Shown here: positions 1-5,572 of the stretch, one piece after another
Layout of the letters: the number at the start of each line of letters is the position of its first letter
How positions within the stretch are numbered: position 1 is the stretch's first letter
From: a bacterium
Lineage (GTDB): Bacteria > Patescibacteriota > Minisyncoccia > Phycocordibacterales > SBAW01
Assembly (NCBI GenBank): GCA_030647845.1
Contig: JAUSIO010000014.1
Span: forward strand, 1 to 9,120
Reading direction: 5' to 3'
DNA: 9,120 nucleotides
The notes under the pieces: model-generated
What the model was told of the DNA's origin: nothing
What the model saw: the letters and a program-made list of their open reading frames with translations, nothing else
Databases searched by the model: none
Translations under genes and position numbers: made by a program

Positions 1-11
1 CGGACTCTCAT
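1..11 (-). CDS. Start of a probable type II toxin (partial, runs off the left edge)
   Basis: On the minus strand the antitoxin stop codon overlaps an ATG in the arrangement ATGA. The frame continues as Met-Arg-Val before the window ends. Start-stop overlap with a small antitoxin gene placed first is the usual organisation of type II toxin-antitoxin operons, and MRV is a common beginning of RelE/ParE-fold toxins. Only three codons are visible, so the call rests on context and not on any toxin motif. Confidence 0.4.
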
Positions 12-238
12 GCACGACGATAGTGAGAAAACAATTTTTCTACATCCTCTTCACTTGCAACATTTCCTTGCCGTACATCTTCGAGCCCGTGGTCTATAGC
101 AACTCGGTCTTCATTGGTCAACTCATACGGTTCCGCAATCTCTTCTTCTATTGCATGGAGGGACGCCACGGCCTCCTCCTGGGCCTCCTTAGGCCATGCT
201 TCCATACGATGTAGCAACTCTTTCAGTTTTTCACTCAT
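8..238 (-). CDS. Small antitoxin-like protein of a type II toxin-antitoxin pair
   Basis: This is a 76-residue acidic protein predicted to be mostly helical. The C-terminal half reads AEPYELTNEDRVAIDHGLED followed by VRQGNVASEEDVEKLF and a basic end HYRRA. The pattern of 'eLt.eD..AID.GL...r.G..as.eeVe.lf...r' is what I know from antitoxins paired with RelE/ParE toxins. In those, the C-terminal segment wraps the toxin and the N-terminal part dimerises or binds the operator. The stop overlaps the next ATG (positions 11-9), so translation of the two genes is probably coupled. There is no Shine-Dalgarno before the ATG at 238, but an extended -10 (TGGTACACT) ends six bases upstream. Autoregulation is expected from the family but is not shown here. 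It could instead be an unrelated small hypothetical protein. Confidence 0.72.
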   Translation of the reverse strand: MSEKLKELLHRMEAWPKEAQEEAVASLHAIEEEIAEPYELTNEDRVAIDHGLEDVRQGNVASEEDVEKLFSHYRRA

Positions 239-244
239 ACGAGT

Positions 245-253
245 AGTGTACCA
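245..253 (-). promoter_or_regulatory. Extended -10 promoter of the antitoxin gene, leaderless layout
   Basis: On the minus strand TGG-TACACT (253 down to 245) fits the extended -10 pattern TGnTAnnnT. Exactly six bases separate it from the ATG at 238, so the expected +1 is the A of the start codon. No good -35 is visible. It lies back-to-back with the divergent -10 of the dehydrogenase gene. Confidence 0.5.
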
Positions 254-269
254 TATTCAAAAACTTTTG

Positions 270-278
270 TGCTATGTT
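270..278 (+). promoter_or_regulatory. Extended -10 promoter of the hydroxyacid dehydrogenase gene
   Basis: TGC-TATGTT fits TGnTATAAT with TATGTT as hexamer. It ends seven bases before the ATG at 286, which would give a leader of about one base. An AGGGAG stretch (279-284) is only one base from the ATG, too close for normal Shine-Dalgarno pairing. Confidence 0.45.
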
Positions 279-285
279 AGGGAGT

Positions 286-1299
286 ATGCGAAAACTATTG
301 ATTATTTCAAACGACATCGAACAAGCGGGGGTGGAAAGAAATCCACACACCTTTCGGCCAGAGCATTTGGAAAAATTGAAGGCGGCCGCTGCAGGAAGCG
401 AAGTTGAGGTCGTGGTTGCCTCGCCCAATGACGCTCCCGCGCACTACGCGAGCGCCGAGATTGTTGCCTCCTTCCCTGCGCGGATGCCGGATATTGCTCT
501 GTTGCCACAAGCAAAATGGCTACACTCATTTTCGGCTGGGGTAGACCGCATACTCACGCCGCAAGTTGCGGCGTCCGACATTGTGTTGAGCAACTCGCGC
601 GGTGTGCACGCAACACCAATCGCCGAACATATCATCGCCTTTATGCTTGTGTTTACGCGCGGTATGCAACAAACATTCCACAACCAACAAAAACATCTGT
701 GGCAAAAAGCGCACTCGCTGGGCGAGTTGCGCGACCAAGTCGTGCTGATTGTCGGCATGGGCGAAATCGGCACCGAGGCCGCACGGCTCGCGCACGCGTT
801 TGGCGCGCGGGTCTTTGCAATTTCTCGGTCGCAAAAGGAAAAGCGAGACTTTGTGGAAAAGACGGGTTTGCAAAAAGATCTCGATGTACTGTTGCCCGAA
901 GCCGATTTTGTGGTGATTACGCTCCCCCACACGCAAGAAACACATCACTTGTTTGACACAAAAAAATTCGCACTCATGAAGCGCAGTGCCGTTATCATCA
1001 ACATCGGTCGCGGCGGCATTGTCAACGAAATAGATTTGATTGATGCACTCAACAAAAAAGTAATCGCTGGCGCCGGGCTCGATGTGACCGAGCAAGAGCC
1101 ACTCCACCAGGACAGCCCGCTGTGGGATATGGAGCAAGTCGTTATCACGCCGCACCACTCCGGCCTCTCTCACAAATATATGGACCGCGCCATTGACCTC
1201 CTGTGTAAAAACCTCACCGCCTACCTTGCGGGCGACCCTTCGACAGAGCTCAGGGCAAGAAAACTCCCAACGGAAGTAGATAAGACACTCGGATATTAA
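286..1299 (+). CDS. D-2-hydroxyacid dehydrogenase (NAD(P)-dependent, GhrA/SerA-like fold)
   Basis: A cytosolic oxidoreductase of 337 residues that interconverts 2-keto acids and D-2-hydroxy acids. The exact substrate (glyoxylate, hydroxypyruvate or another) cannot be read from the sequence. The N-terminal catalytic part contains HSFSAGVDR. The Rossmann nucleotide-binding motif GMGEIG is at 157-162. The catalytic triad expected for the family is present: Arg242 in NIGRGG, Glu271 in TEQEP and His290 in TPHHSG. The C-terminus ends in LPTEVDKTLGY, typical of the family. An ATG at 274 is in frame, but the ATG at 286 gives the family-like start MRKLLIISND and sits seven bases after an extended -10. 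Odd feature: residues 317-325 (DPSTELRAR) interrupt the usual G-K-P-L linker near the C-terminus and are encoded by a dispersed repeat (1236-1256). The gene is divergent from the antitoxin and convergent with rarA. Confidence 0.93.
   Translation: MRKLLIISNDIEQAGVERNPHTFRPEHLEKLKAAAAGSEVEVVVASPNDAPAHYASAEIVASFPARMPDIALLPQAKWLHSFSAGVDRILTPQVAASDIVLSNSRGVHATPIAEHIIAFMLVFTRGMQQTFHNQQKHLWQKAHSLGELRDQVVLIVGMGEIGTEAARLAHAFGARVFAISRSQKEKRDFVEKTGLQKDLDVLLPEADFVVITLPHTQETHHLFDTKKFALMKRSAVIINIGRGGIVNEIDLIDALNKKVIAGAGLDVTEQEPLHQDSPLWDMEQVVITPHHSGLSHKYMDRAIDLLCKNLTAYLAGDPSTELRARKLPTEVDKTLGY
1236..1256 (+). repeat. In-frame dispersed repeat, CCCTTCGACAG...GCTCAGGGC type (copy in the dehydrogenase gene)
   Basis: This 21-base segment begins CCCTTCGACAG and ends GCTCAGGGC. 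The same two blocks occur in typA on its coding strand (8752 down to 8733), where they are one base closer together. Here it is read DPSTELRAR, while in typA it is read YPSTGSGRE: both start in the same frame and diverge after the one-base difference. It falls just where homologous enzymes, as I recall them, run directly from Gly into K-P/L-P. Confidence 0.8.
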
Positions 1300-1337
1300 A
1301 CACATTAAGTATACGCTATAGCGTAAAGTTAGTGTGT
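1300..1337. terminator. Large inverted repeat between convergent genes, candidate bidirectional terminator
   Basis: The centre is a 14-base perfect palindrome (TACGCTATAGCGTA, 1312-1325). It is flanked by a nine-base outer arm, ACACATTAA (1300-1308), that pairs with TTAGTGTGT (1329-1337) with one G-T wobble. The two are separated by three-base internal bulges. It lies exactly between the stop codons of the dehydrogenase gene and rarA. There is no strong T-tract directly after the hairpin on either strand, so termination is likely from position but not proven; a protein-binding site is the alternative. Confidence 0.5.
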
Positions 1338-1352
1338 AGTGCGTAGCGAAAA

Positions 1353-2615
1353 TTATTTTAGATATTTCTTATTTTTTAACTTTTCGGGCAAGTAACTTTC
1401 TGGTTCTCTTGCCCCGAGTTTTGCCTGCGGTGAGCCTGTCGAATCCGTCGAGGGGTATTTTTCATATCCCCTGCCATAACCTACATCCTTCATCAACTTG
1501 GTCGGTGCGTTGCGGATTTTGAGCGGGATGGGCAAGGTGCCGAGATTTTTTACATCGGCAAGTGCTTCAAAGTACGCATCGTGCGAGGCGCGCGACTTTT
1601 TGCACTCGGCCAAGTAGGCGACCCCGTGTGCGAGGTTGATTTGCGCCTCTGGGTAGCCGATTGTTTCGCACGCGCGGAAAACAGCGTTAGCAACGACAAG
1701 CGCAGTCGGCACCGCAAGTCCGATGTCTTCGCTCGCAAAAATTACCATACGGCGTGCAATAAACAACGGGTCCTCGCCCGCGTCGACCATCCTCGCCAAG
1801 TAGTACAACGCGGCATCGGGCTGTGACGCGCGCATCGATTTTATAAACGCGCTTATAGTGTTGTAGTGCTCCTCTCCTTTTTTGTCGTAGCGTAGGTGTT
1901 TTGACTGCACGGTCTCTTTGAGCGTTTCTAGGGTTATCGCGCCGTACAATTTTTGTGCATTTTCCAACACGGTGATTGCCTGCCTCGCATCGCCCTGCGC
2001 TACCCGCACCAACCAATCACGGGCATCTTTTGATAGTTTAATTCCAGTTTGTTTGATGATCTGTTCCATCTCGCTCTCTCCCAGTTCGTTCAGCACAAAC
2101 ACGCGGCAACGCGAAAGGAGCGCGGGTATCACTTCAAAACTTGGGTTCTCGGTTGTGGCACCTATGAGCGTCAACTCGCCACGTTCGACATAGGGCAGTA
2201 AAAAATCCTGCTGAGCTTTATTAAAGCGGTGGATTTCGTCCACAAACAAAACCTTCGGTCTTGTTTGAGCTTCTAGGTGCGAGCTTCTAGGGAATAGCTT
2301 TTCGGATTCCGGATAACTAGAAGTTAGAGTCCTAGTCCCTAGTACCTTTTTAATATCCTCCTTACCCGAGTCGACCGCCGAGAGCTCGTGGAACTCGGCG
2401 TCAAGCGCATTGGCATATATCCGCGCAAGTGTCGTCTTGCCGCTCCCTGGCGGTCCCCACAATATAAAAGAGAAGAGATGTTTCCCCTCTATCGCCTCGC
2501 GCAATGGGCCGGAAGGTCCTGAGGCAGACGAAAGATTGCCTACTCCCACCAAATGCTCTTGCCCAACAAACTCCTTGAGCGTTTTCGGCCGGATTTTTGA
2601 CGCGAGGGGCTCCAT
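1353..2615 (-). CDS. rarA: Replication-associated recombination protein A (RarA/MgsA, AAA+ ATPase)
   Basis: A cytosolic AAA+ ATPase of the clamp-loader-like RarA/MgsA/WRNIP1 family, which acts at stalled replication forks. 420 residues. The N-terminal IRPKTLKEFVGQEHL (8-22) is the family opening. Walker A GPPGSGKT is at 54-61, Walker B VDEIHRFNKAQQD at 125-137, sensor 1 IGATTENP at 151-158, the arginine-finger region SRCRVF at 168-173 and sensor 2 GDARQAITVLE at 208-218. The C-terminal tetramerisation part contains YNTISAFIKSMRASQPDAALYYLARM and ends in the YLPEKL motif. Three stretches depart from the family: NLSSASGPSG (27-36), an extra loop of about 20-25 residues before Walker B (about 93-119), and PSTDSTGSPQAKLGA (388-402). 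All three coincide with repeat-like DNA. The ATG at 2615 is preceded by GGGGAG with no spacer, and by a TATACT six bases upstream, suggesting a leaderless mRNA. Transcribed away from the cupredoxin gene. Confidence 0.96.
   Translation of the reverse strand: MEPLASKIRPKTLKEFVGQEHLVGVGNLSSASGPSGPLREAIEGKHLFSFILWGPPGSGKTTLARIYANALDAEFHELSAVDSGKEDIKKVLGTRTLTSSYPESEKLFPRSSHLEAQTRPKVLFVDEIHRFNKAQQDFLLPYVERGELTLIGATTENPSFEVIPALLSRCRVFVLNELGESEMEQIIKQTGIKLSKDARDWLVRVAQGDARQAITVLENAQKLYGAITLETLKETVQSKHLRYDKKGEEHYNTISAFIKSMRASQPDAALYYLARMVDAGEDPLFIARRMVIFASEDIGLAVPTALVVANAVFRACETIGYPEAQINLAHGVAYLAECKKSRASHDAYFEALADVKNLGTLPIPLKIRNAPTKLMKDVGYGRGYEKYPSTDSTGSPQAKLGAREPESYLPEKLKNKKYLK
1431..1455 (-). repeat. 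In-frame repeat, variant of the CCCTTCGACAG...GCTCAGGGC type, in the rarA 3' part
   Basis: On the coding strand ACCCCTCGACGGATTCGACA is followed by GGCTCA, read YPSTDSTGS. Compared with the typA copy (YPSTGS) the CGACA-type unit is partly doubled and the GGGC end is lost. The frame giving Pro-Ser-Thr is the same as in the dehydrogenase and typA copies. It lies in the C-terminal linker of RarA between GRGYEKY and YLPEKL. Confidence 0.65.
2267..2342 (-). repeat. In-frame CTAG-rich repeat block inside rarA
   Basis: GAGCTTCTAGG occurs twice (2267-2277 and 2281-2291), 14 bases apart. CTAG, a rare tetranucleotide in most bacteria, occurs five times in 70 bases (2273, 2287, 2317, 2332, 2339). CTAGGGA (2287-2293) is matched by its complement TCCCTAG (2336-2342), and CTTCTAG by CTAGAAG (2317-2323). 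The block is read in frame as roughly TRTLTSSYPESEKLFPRSSHLEAQ (residues 95-118), just before Walker B, where other RarA proteins have a short helix. Confidence 0.65.
2508..2537 (-). repeat. Possible degenerate in-frame copy of the Pro-Ser-Thr repeat in the rarA 5' part
   Basis: The coding strand reads NLSSASGPSG (residues 27-36). By eye, about 15 of 23 bases match the typA copy in the same register (YPSTGSGR aligned with NLSSASGP), with CTCAGG conserved. RarA homologues are usually shorter here (G-P-G-K-P-L). The similarity is modest and could be coincidence in a Gly/Ser-rich loop. Confidence 0.3.
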
Positions 2616-2621
2616 CTCCCC

Positions 2622-2627
2622 AGTATA
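2622..2627 (-). promoter_or_regulatory. -10 element of rarA, leaderless layout
   Basis: TATACT on the minus strand, six bases before the ATG at 2615, so the predicted +1 is the A of the start codon. No convincing -35 at 16-18 bases. Confidence 0.45.
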
Positions 2628-2656
2628 CTCTTGTGGACTTGCGAGGTCGCGAACTA

Positions 2657-2665
2657 TGGTATATT
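2657..2665 (+). promoter_or_regulatory. Extended -10 promoter of the cupredoxin-DoxX operon
   Basis: TGG-TATATT matches TGnTATAAT with five of six hexamer bases. It ends eight bases before the ATG at 2674. A weak TTGCGA (2639-2644) lies 15 bases upstream. The predicted leader is about two bases. Confidence 0.5.
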
Positions 2666-2673
2666 TGCGGCAT

Positions 2674-3153
2674 ATGAAACCAACAACTATAGTAGGAGCC
2701 GTGGTCGTGGTGCTCGTGGCAGGAGGCGCGTGGTGGTACTTTGGTAATACTTATCAAACACAACTGGCCGCACCTGCTGATGTAAATACAACAACGCAAG
2801 CGCCAGTGGATACCCCGCAAACTCAACCGCAAGAGCAGCCGTCGACCAATGTCACCTACACCGACAGCGGATTTTCTCCATCAACCGTGACTATCGCGCA
2901 AGGCGGCATGGTAACCTTTGCCAACCAAAGTGGCGGCCAGATGTGGGTCGCTTCTGGCCTCCACCCTACACACACTGGCTACAGTGGTACTTCGCGGACA
3001 CAACACTGCCCTGATACCGCAGAAACATCGTTTGACCAATGCACTGCTGTCCCTGCTGGGCAAAGCTACTCCTTTACTTTCCAAAAAACCGGTACATGGC
3101 CGTATCATAACCACTTTAACTCCGGTGATTTTGGCACAATAGTAGTACAGTAA
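2674..3153 (+). CDS. Membrane-anchored cupredoxin-like protein
   Basis: 159 residues. One N-terminal hydrophobic segment (about 5-22, IVGAVVVVLVAGGAWWYF) acts as an uncleaved anchor or signal peptide. A Pro/Thr/Gln-rich linker follows (33-58), then a cupredoxin beta-sandwich domain (59-159) on the outer side of the membrane. Domain landmarks are GFSPSTVTIAQGGMVTFANQ, GLHPTH (His97, His100), His111, Cys112 and Cys123 (probable disulfide), and the C-terminal TWPYHNHFNSGDFGTIVV. In classic type 1 copper proteins the last loop is C-x(n)-H-x(n)-M. Here Tyr-His-Asn-His replaces it: the ligand Cys and Met are absent and His145/His147 are the candidate metal ligands. An upstream in-frame extension exists, but ATG 2674 gives the anchor directly at the N-terminus. 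The stop is immediately followed by the ATG of the DoxX-like gene. Role inferred: extracytoplasmic copper binding or redox; electron partner unknown. Confidence 0.85.
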   Translation: MKPTTIVGAVVVVLVAGGAWWYFGNTYQTQLAAPADVNTTTQAPVDTPQTQPQEQPSTNVTYTDSGFSPSTVTIAQGGMVTFANQSGGQMWVASGLHPTHTGYSGTSRTQHCPDTAETSFDQCTAVPAGQSYSFTFQKTGTWPYHNHFNSGDFGTIVVQ

Positions 3154-3549
3154 ATGTCTCAACAAAAAATCGCCAACCTGTTGTTGCGTTTGAGTATAGG
3201 GTTTGCATTTCTCTACCCGCCCATTGACGCGCTGTTTAGCCCCGACTCGTGGGTTGGATACTTTCCGCCGTTTGTATACAGCGCGACTCAACAGCTAGGT
3301 ATCTCCAATCTGTTGCTCTTGCACGGCTTTGGTGTAGTTGAAGTTGTGATTGCTCTTTGGATACTTTCGGGCTGGAAAATTTTTTGGCCGTCACTCACCG
3401 CCGCCGCACTGTTGTGCGCGATTGTCATCGGGAACCCCTCGCAGTTCGAAGTACTCTTCCGCGACCTTTCCCTTGCCGCCGCCGCACTCGCCCTGGCTTG
3501 TTTGAGTTATTTTGACACATCTGCCTTGCCGACCGGTAAATCCAAGTGA
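3154..3549 (+). CDS. DoxX-like four-helix membrane protein
   Basis: 131 residues with four hydrophobic segments at about 8-27, 51-71, 76-93 and 103-120, and a short polar C-terminus. The first helix LLRLSIGFAFLYPPIDALF and the second helix with GFGVVEVVIALWIL resemble the DoxX/MauE-type membrane proteins, a family linked to thiol or quinone redox but with poorly defined function. The ATG directly abuts the upstream TAA (TAAATG) and has no Shine-Dalgarno of its own, so translation probably depends on termination-reinitiation from the cupredoxin gene. Pairing with an extracytoplasmic cupredoxin suggests a membrane redox pair. The last 43 bases overlap the 3' end of the convergent FAD oxidase gene. 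DoxX family assignment is from topology and general similarity only. Confidence 0.7.
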   Translation: MSQQKIANLLLRLSIGFAFLYPPIDALFSPDSWVGYFPPFVYSATQQLGISNLLLLHGFGVVEVVIALWILSGWKIFWPSLTAAALLCAIVIGNPSQFEVLFRDLSLAAAALALACLSYFDTSALPTGKSK

Positions 3550-5237
3550 GCCAAAGCATCAGAGTAATTAAGACCGACTTTTTTGCCGGGGTTAAAGATG
3601 TTATGTGGGTCGAAGATTTTTTTGACTTCTAAAAACAGTGCGTACATCTCGCGGCCAAACATCTTTTCGACATAGGGCGTGCGGATAAGCCCATCGTTGT
3701 GCTCGCCGGTAATGGAGCCGTGGTAGGAAATAACTAGGTCATACACTTGGTGTGAAAGTTCATCGATTGTTTTGCGGATTGTCGGGTCCTGTGGGTCGAC
3801 CAACGGGATAATATGGAAGTTCCCGTCGCCCACATGCCCCGCGATGGTGTACGTTAGGTCATAGTGCGAAAGTATTTCCTGCAATTTAGGAAGGAACTCG
3901 GGCAGGGTTTGTGGTGGCACGACAAAATCATCGATAAATGGTGCAGTACGTTTGCCGCGGATTTTTTTGCGCAGTAAGTTAAAGCTCTCACGGCGGATAG
4001 TCCAATACTTGCGAGATTTTTCCCTATCGCGTGCAACGCGCACGCCAATGTGCGGTTGTGTTTCTTTTATTTCCCTTGCCAAATCCTGTGCGGCTTTGAG
4101 TGCTTCTTCCTGAGACTCGGCGCAAAACTCGACCATCAATACCAACTTTGGGATACCGCCACGTAGCAACATCCACACCTCGGGCAAAAACGAGATACCA
4201 AGCGAGAAAAGATTTGTCCCCATCTGTTTGGCAAACTCAGGGAAATATTTTACCGCGAGCTTAAACGTGTTGTCGTCATACGACTCAAAACTGTCGGGTC
4301 CATGCTTGAGCACCTGCGGCACGACAGGCCCCAGCTCGGCAAGCGAATCCAAAAACAAAATTGTCATCGCCGAATACGGCTTGGGCCGCACCAGAGAAAA
4401 GATAATTTTGGTGATTATGCCAAGCGTCCCTTGCGAGCCGACAAACAAACGCGCGAGGTTGAGCGAATTTACTCCGCCTGCCCGGCTTCCCGATGGGTTA
4501 CCGATATCCCACAACGCGTAACCGGAAGAATTTTTTTCGACTCTGGGCTTCCCTGCCTCGATGACCGCCTGATGCCCCGCCACCAGGGCGCTCATGCGGC
4601 GATAGATATCGCCCTCAAAACTTTGTTCTGCCAATTTTGCTTTGAGCTCGTCACCTTCAAGATTTTGTAGTGTGTGCACTTGGCCGTCTGCAAGTACGAC
4701 ATCAAGCTCTTGAACGTAGCGCGCGGTTTTGCCGTATTTTAAGTTTTTTTCGCCACCAGAGTTGTTTGCCGCCATCCCGCCGACGGTGTTTATCTCGCGC
4801 GAAGCGGTGTAGCTCGGCAACTCCAAATTTTTCTTTTTTGTTTCGCGGTCAAAATCGCGAAAGTACATCCCCGGCTCGACGGTTGCAAACCGCTCGTCAA
4901 CCTCGAGTAATTTATTGAGGTGCGCTGTCATGTCTAAAATTATCGAGTCGTTCAACGGCCCGCCCGACATGTCGGTACCCGCCGACCGCGCCGTCAAAGA
5001 AAGACGCCCGCAGGTTAAACCTGCCGACGGCAGGTTTAACCTGCGGGCACAACCCTCTTCATTTTTTAAATTTACAAACTGCACCGCAGCGCACACGTCT
5101 TGCGCGTCCCGCGGGTGCGCGACCACGGCGGGTACAATGCGGAACAAACTCGCATCGCGCGAAAACTTCTCCAACACCGCAGGCGCATCCTCGACCTCGC
5201 CGTGCATTACCTTTTGCAACTCGTCCTTAAGAGACAT
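3507..5237 (-). CDS. FAD-linked oxidase, GlcD/D-lactate dehydrogenase type
   Basis: 576 residues. It has an N-terminal FAD-binding PCMH-type domain and a C-terminal oxidase domain of the vanillyl-alcohol oxidase superfamily. FAD pyrophosphate loop LTARSAGTDMSGGPLN is at 81-96, SYTASREINTVGGMAANNSGG at 142-162 and LFVGSQGTLGIITKI at 264-278. C-terminal motifs are GHVGDGNFHI (467-476, the family's metal or substrate His loop), ITGEHNDG (509-516, usually GEHGxG; here the first Gly after His is Asn) and KKIFDPHNIFNPGK (539-552). The expected reaction is oxidation of a 2-hydroxy acid (glycolate or D-lactate type) with electrons passed to a membrane acceptor; the substrate cannot be told. No Fe-S partner gene is next to it. 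Residues 64-78 (ARRLNLPSAGLTCGR) are encoded by a 43-bp perfect palindrome inserted before the FAD loop. Start ATG 5237 is preceded by AGAGG at four bases and TATACT at nine. Confidence 0.93.
   Translation of the reverse strand: MSLKDELQKVMHGEVEDAPAVLEKFSRDASLFRIVPAVVAHPRDAQDVCAAVQFVNLKNEEGCARRLNLPSAGLTCGRLSLTARSAGTDMSGGPLNDSIILDMTAHLNKLLEVDERFATVEPGMYFRDFDRETKKKNLELPSYTASREINTVGGMAANNSGGEKNLKYGKTARYVQELDVVLADGQVHTLQNLEGDELKAKLAEQSFEGDIYRRMSALVAGHQAVIEAGKPRVEKNSSGYALWDIGNPSGSRAGGVNSLNLARLFVGSQGTLGIITKIIFSLVRPKPYSAMTILFLDSLAELGPVVPQVLKHGPDSFESYDDNTFKLAVKYFPEFAKQMGTNLFSLGISFLPEVWMLLRGGIPKLVLMVEFCAESQEEALKAAQDLAREIKETQPHIGVRVARDREKSRKYWTIRRESFNLLRKKIRGKRTAPFIDDFVVPPQTLPEFLPKLQEILSHYDLTYTIAGHVGDGNFHIIPLVDPQDPTIRKTIDELSHQVYDLVISYHGSITGEHNDGLIRTPYVEKMFGREMYALFLEVKKIFDPHNIFNPGKKVGLNYSDALAHLDLPVGKADVSK
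5006..5048. repeat. 43-bp perfect palindrome inserted in frame in the FAD oxidase gene
   Basis: Arms 5006-5026 and 5028-5048 are exact reverse complements around a single central base (5027). Each arm is itself a near-palindrome, GCAGGTT-A-AACCTGC or its complement, so the unit GCAGGTT/AACCTGC occurs four times. No stop codon arises in the coding frame, and the insert adds 15 codons (residues 64-78). Ends are GCCCG and CGGGC. It is a nested, cruciform-capable structure with no role in the protein fold that I can see. Confidence 0.9.
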
Positions 5238-5246
5238 CGTGCCTCT

Positions 5247-5252
5247 AGTATA
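5247..5252 (-). promoter_or_regulatory. -10 element of the FAD oxidase gene
   Basis: TATACT on the minus strand ends nine bases before the ATG at 5237. The predicted leader is about three bases; if so, the AGAGG at 5242-5246 would lie outside the mRNA. No clear -35. Confidence 0.4.
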
Positions 5253-5399
5253 TCGCTACTTTTGCTACACCACGCCATACGCCACCGCGCACACGCCCGT
5301 GACCGCAACTGCGCTGTACACCCACCACACCACCAGCTCGAGCCATGTGTTTCGTATTATTATTGTATTGTAACTCGGTAAATTGGAAAAAGTTTTCGG
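5253..5399. other. Intergenic stretch with no firm gene
   Basis: Between the FAD oxidase promoter and the plus-strand promoter at 5400 I see no supported gene. The minus strand has an open frame (5444 down to 5265) whose last 26 codons are strongly hydrophobic (WLELVVWWVY...). It has no ATG and no ribosome site, so I do not call it a gene. The part at 5341-5400 is AT-rich. Confidence 0.5.
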
Positions 5400-5428
5400 T
5401 TGACAAGAACAAAATAATGCTATAGATT
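5400..5428 (+). promoter_or_regulatory. Strong sigma-70-type promoter for a small RNA candidate
   Basis: A perfect -35 TTGACA (5400-5405) is followed at 17 bases by TAGATT (5423-5428), or at 15 bases by the extended -10 TGC-TATAGA (5418-5426). The same ten bases TTGACAAGAA also form the -35 of the gene at the right edge (9009-9018). No open reading frame follows, so the product is probably an RNA. Confidence 0.6.
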
Positions 5429-5553
5429 GTTTTTCGACGTTCAAAACCAGCGTAGTTTAGGAGCAACGAGCGGGACACTCGCTCGGGCCGGAGATAGTGT
5501 CAGCTATCCTCAGCTGAACAAGTCTTGTCCAGATTCCACAAAAAAAGGACACT

Positions 5554-5572
5554 AAAAATTAGGGGAGCCTAA
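5554..5572 (-). terminator. Intrinsic terminator of the typA-GH18 transcript
   Basis: On the minus strand TTAGG (5572-5568), loop CTCC and CCTAA (5563-5559) form a five-pair stem followed at once by TTTTT (5558-5554). It lies 26 bases after the GH18 stop codon. The stem is short but the position and T-tract fit. It overlaps the plus-strand terminator. Confidence 0.5.

Noticed and set aside
274..285. ATG at 274 as the start of the dehydrogenase
   Set aside because: It overlaps the extended -10 hexamer, has no ribosome site and adds four residues not typical of the family; ATG 286 fits better.
526..1305. A 259-codon minus-strand open frame across the dehydrogenase gene
   Set aside because: Antisense shadow of a gene whose nucleotide-binding and catalytic motifs are intact; its translation shows no family features.
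2267..2291. Direct repeats in rarA as a CRISPR array
   Set aside because: Only two 11-base units 14 bases apart inside a coding sequence, without spacers of regular length and without cas genes.
5006..5048. The perfect palindrome as a transcription terminator
   Set aside because: It lies near the 5' end of an intact reading frame, has no T-tract on either strand and encodes sense codons in frame.
5245..5478. A 77-codon minus-strand frame starting MSRSLLLNYAGF in the intergenic region
   Set aside because: It has no ribosome site, changes character midway (AT-rich to Gly/Arg/Val-rich), has no recognisable domain, and overlaps the RNA candidate and its promoter.
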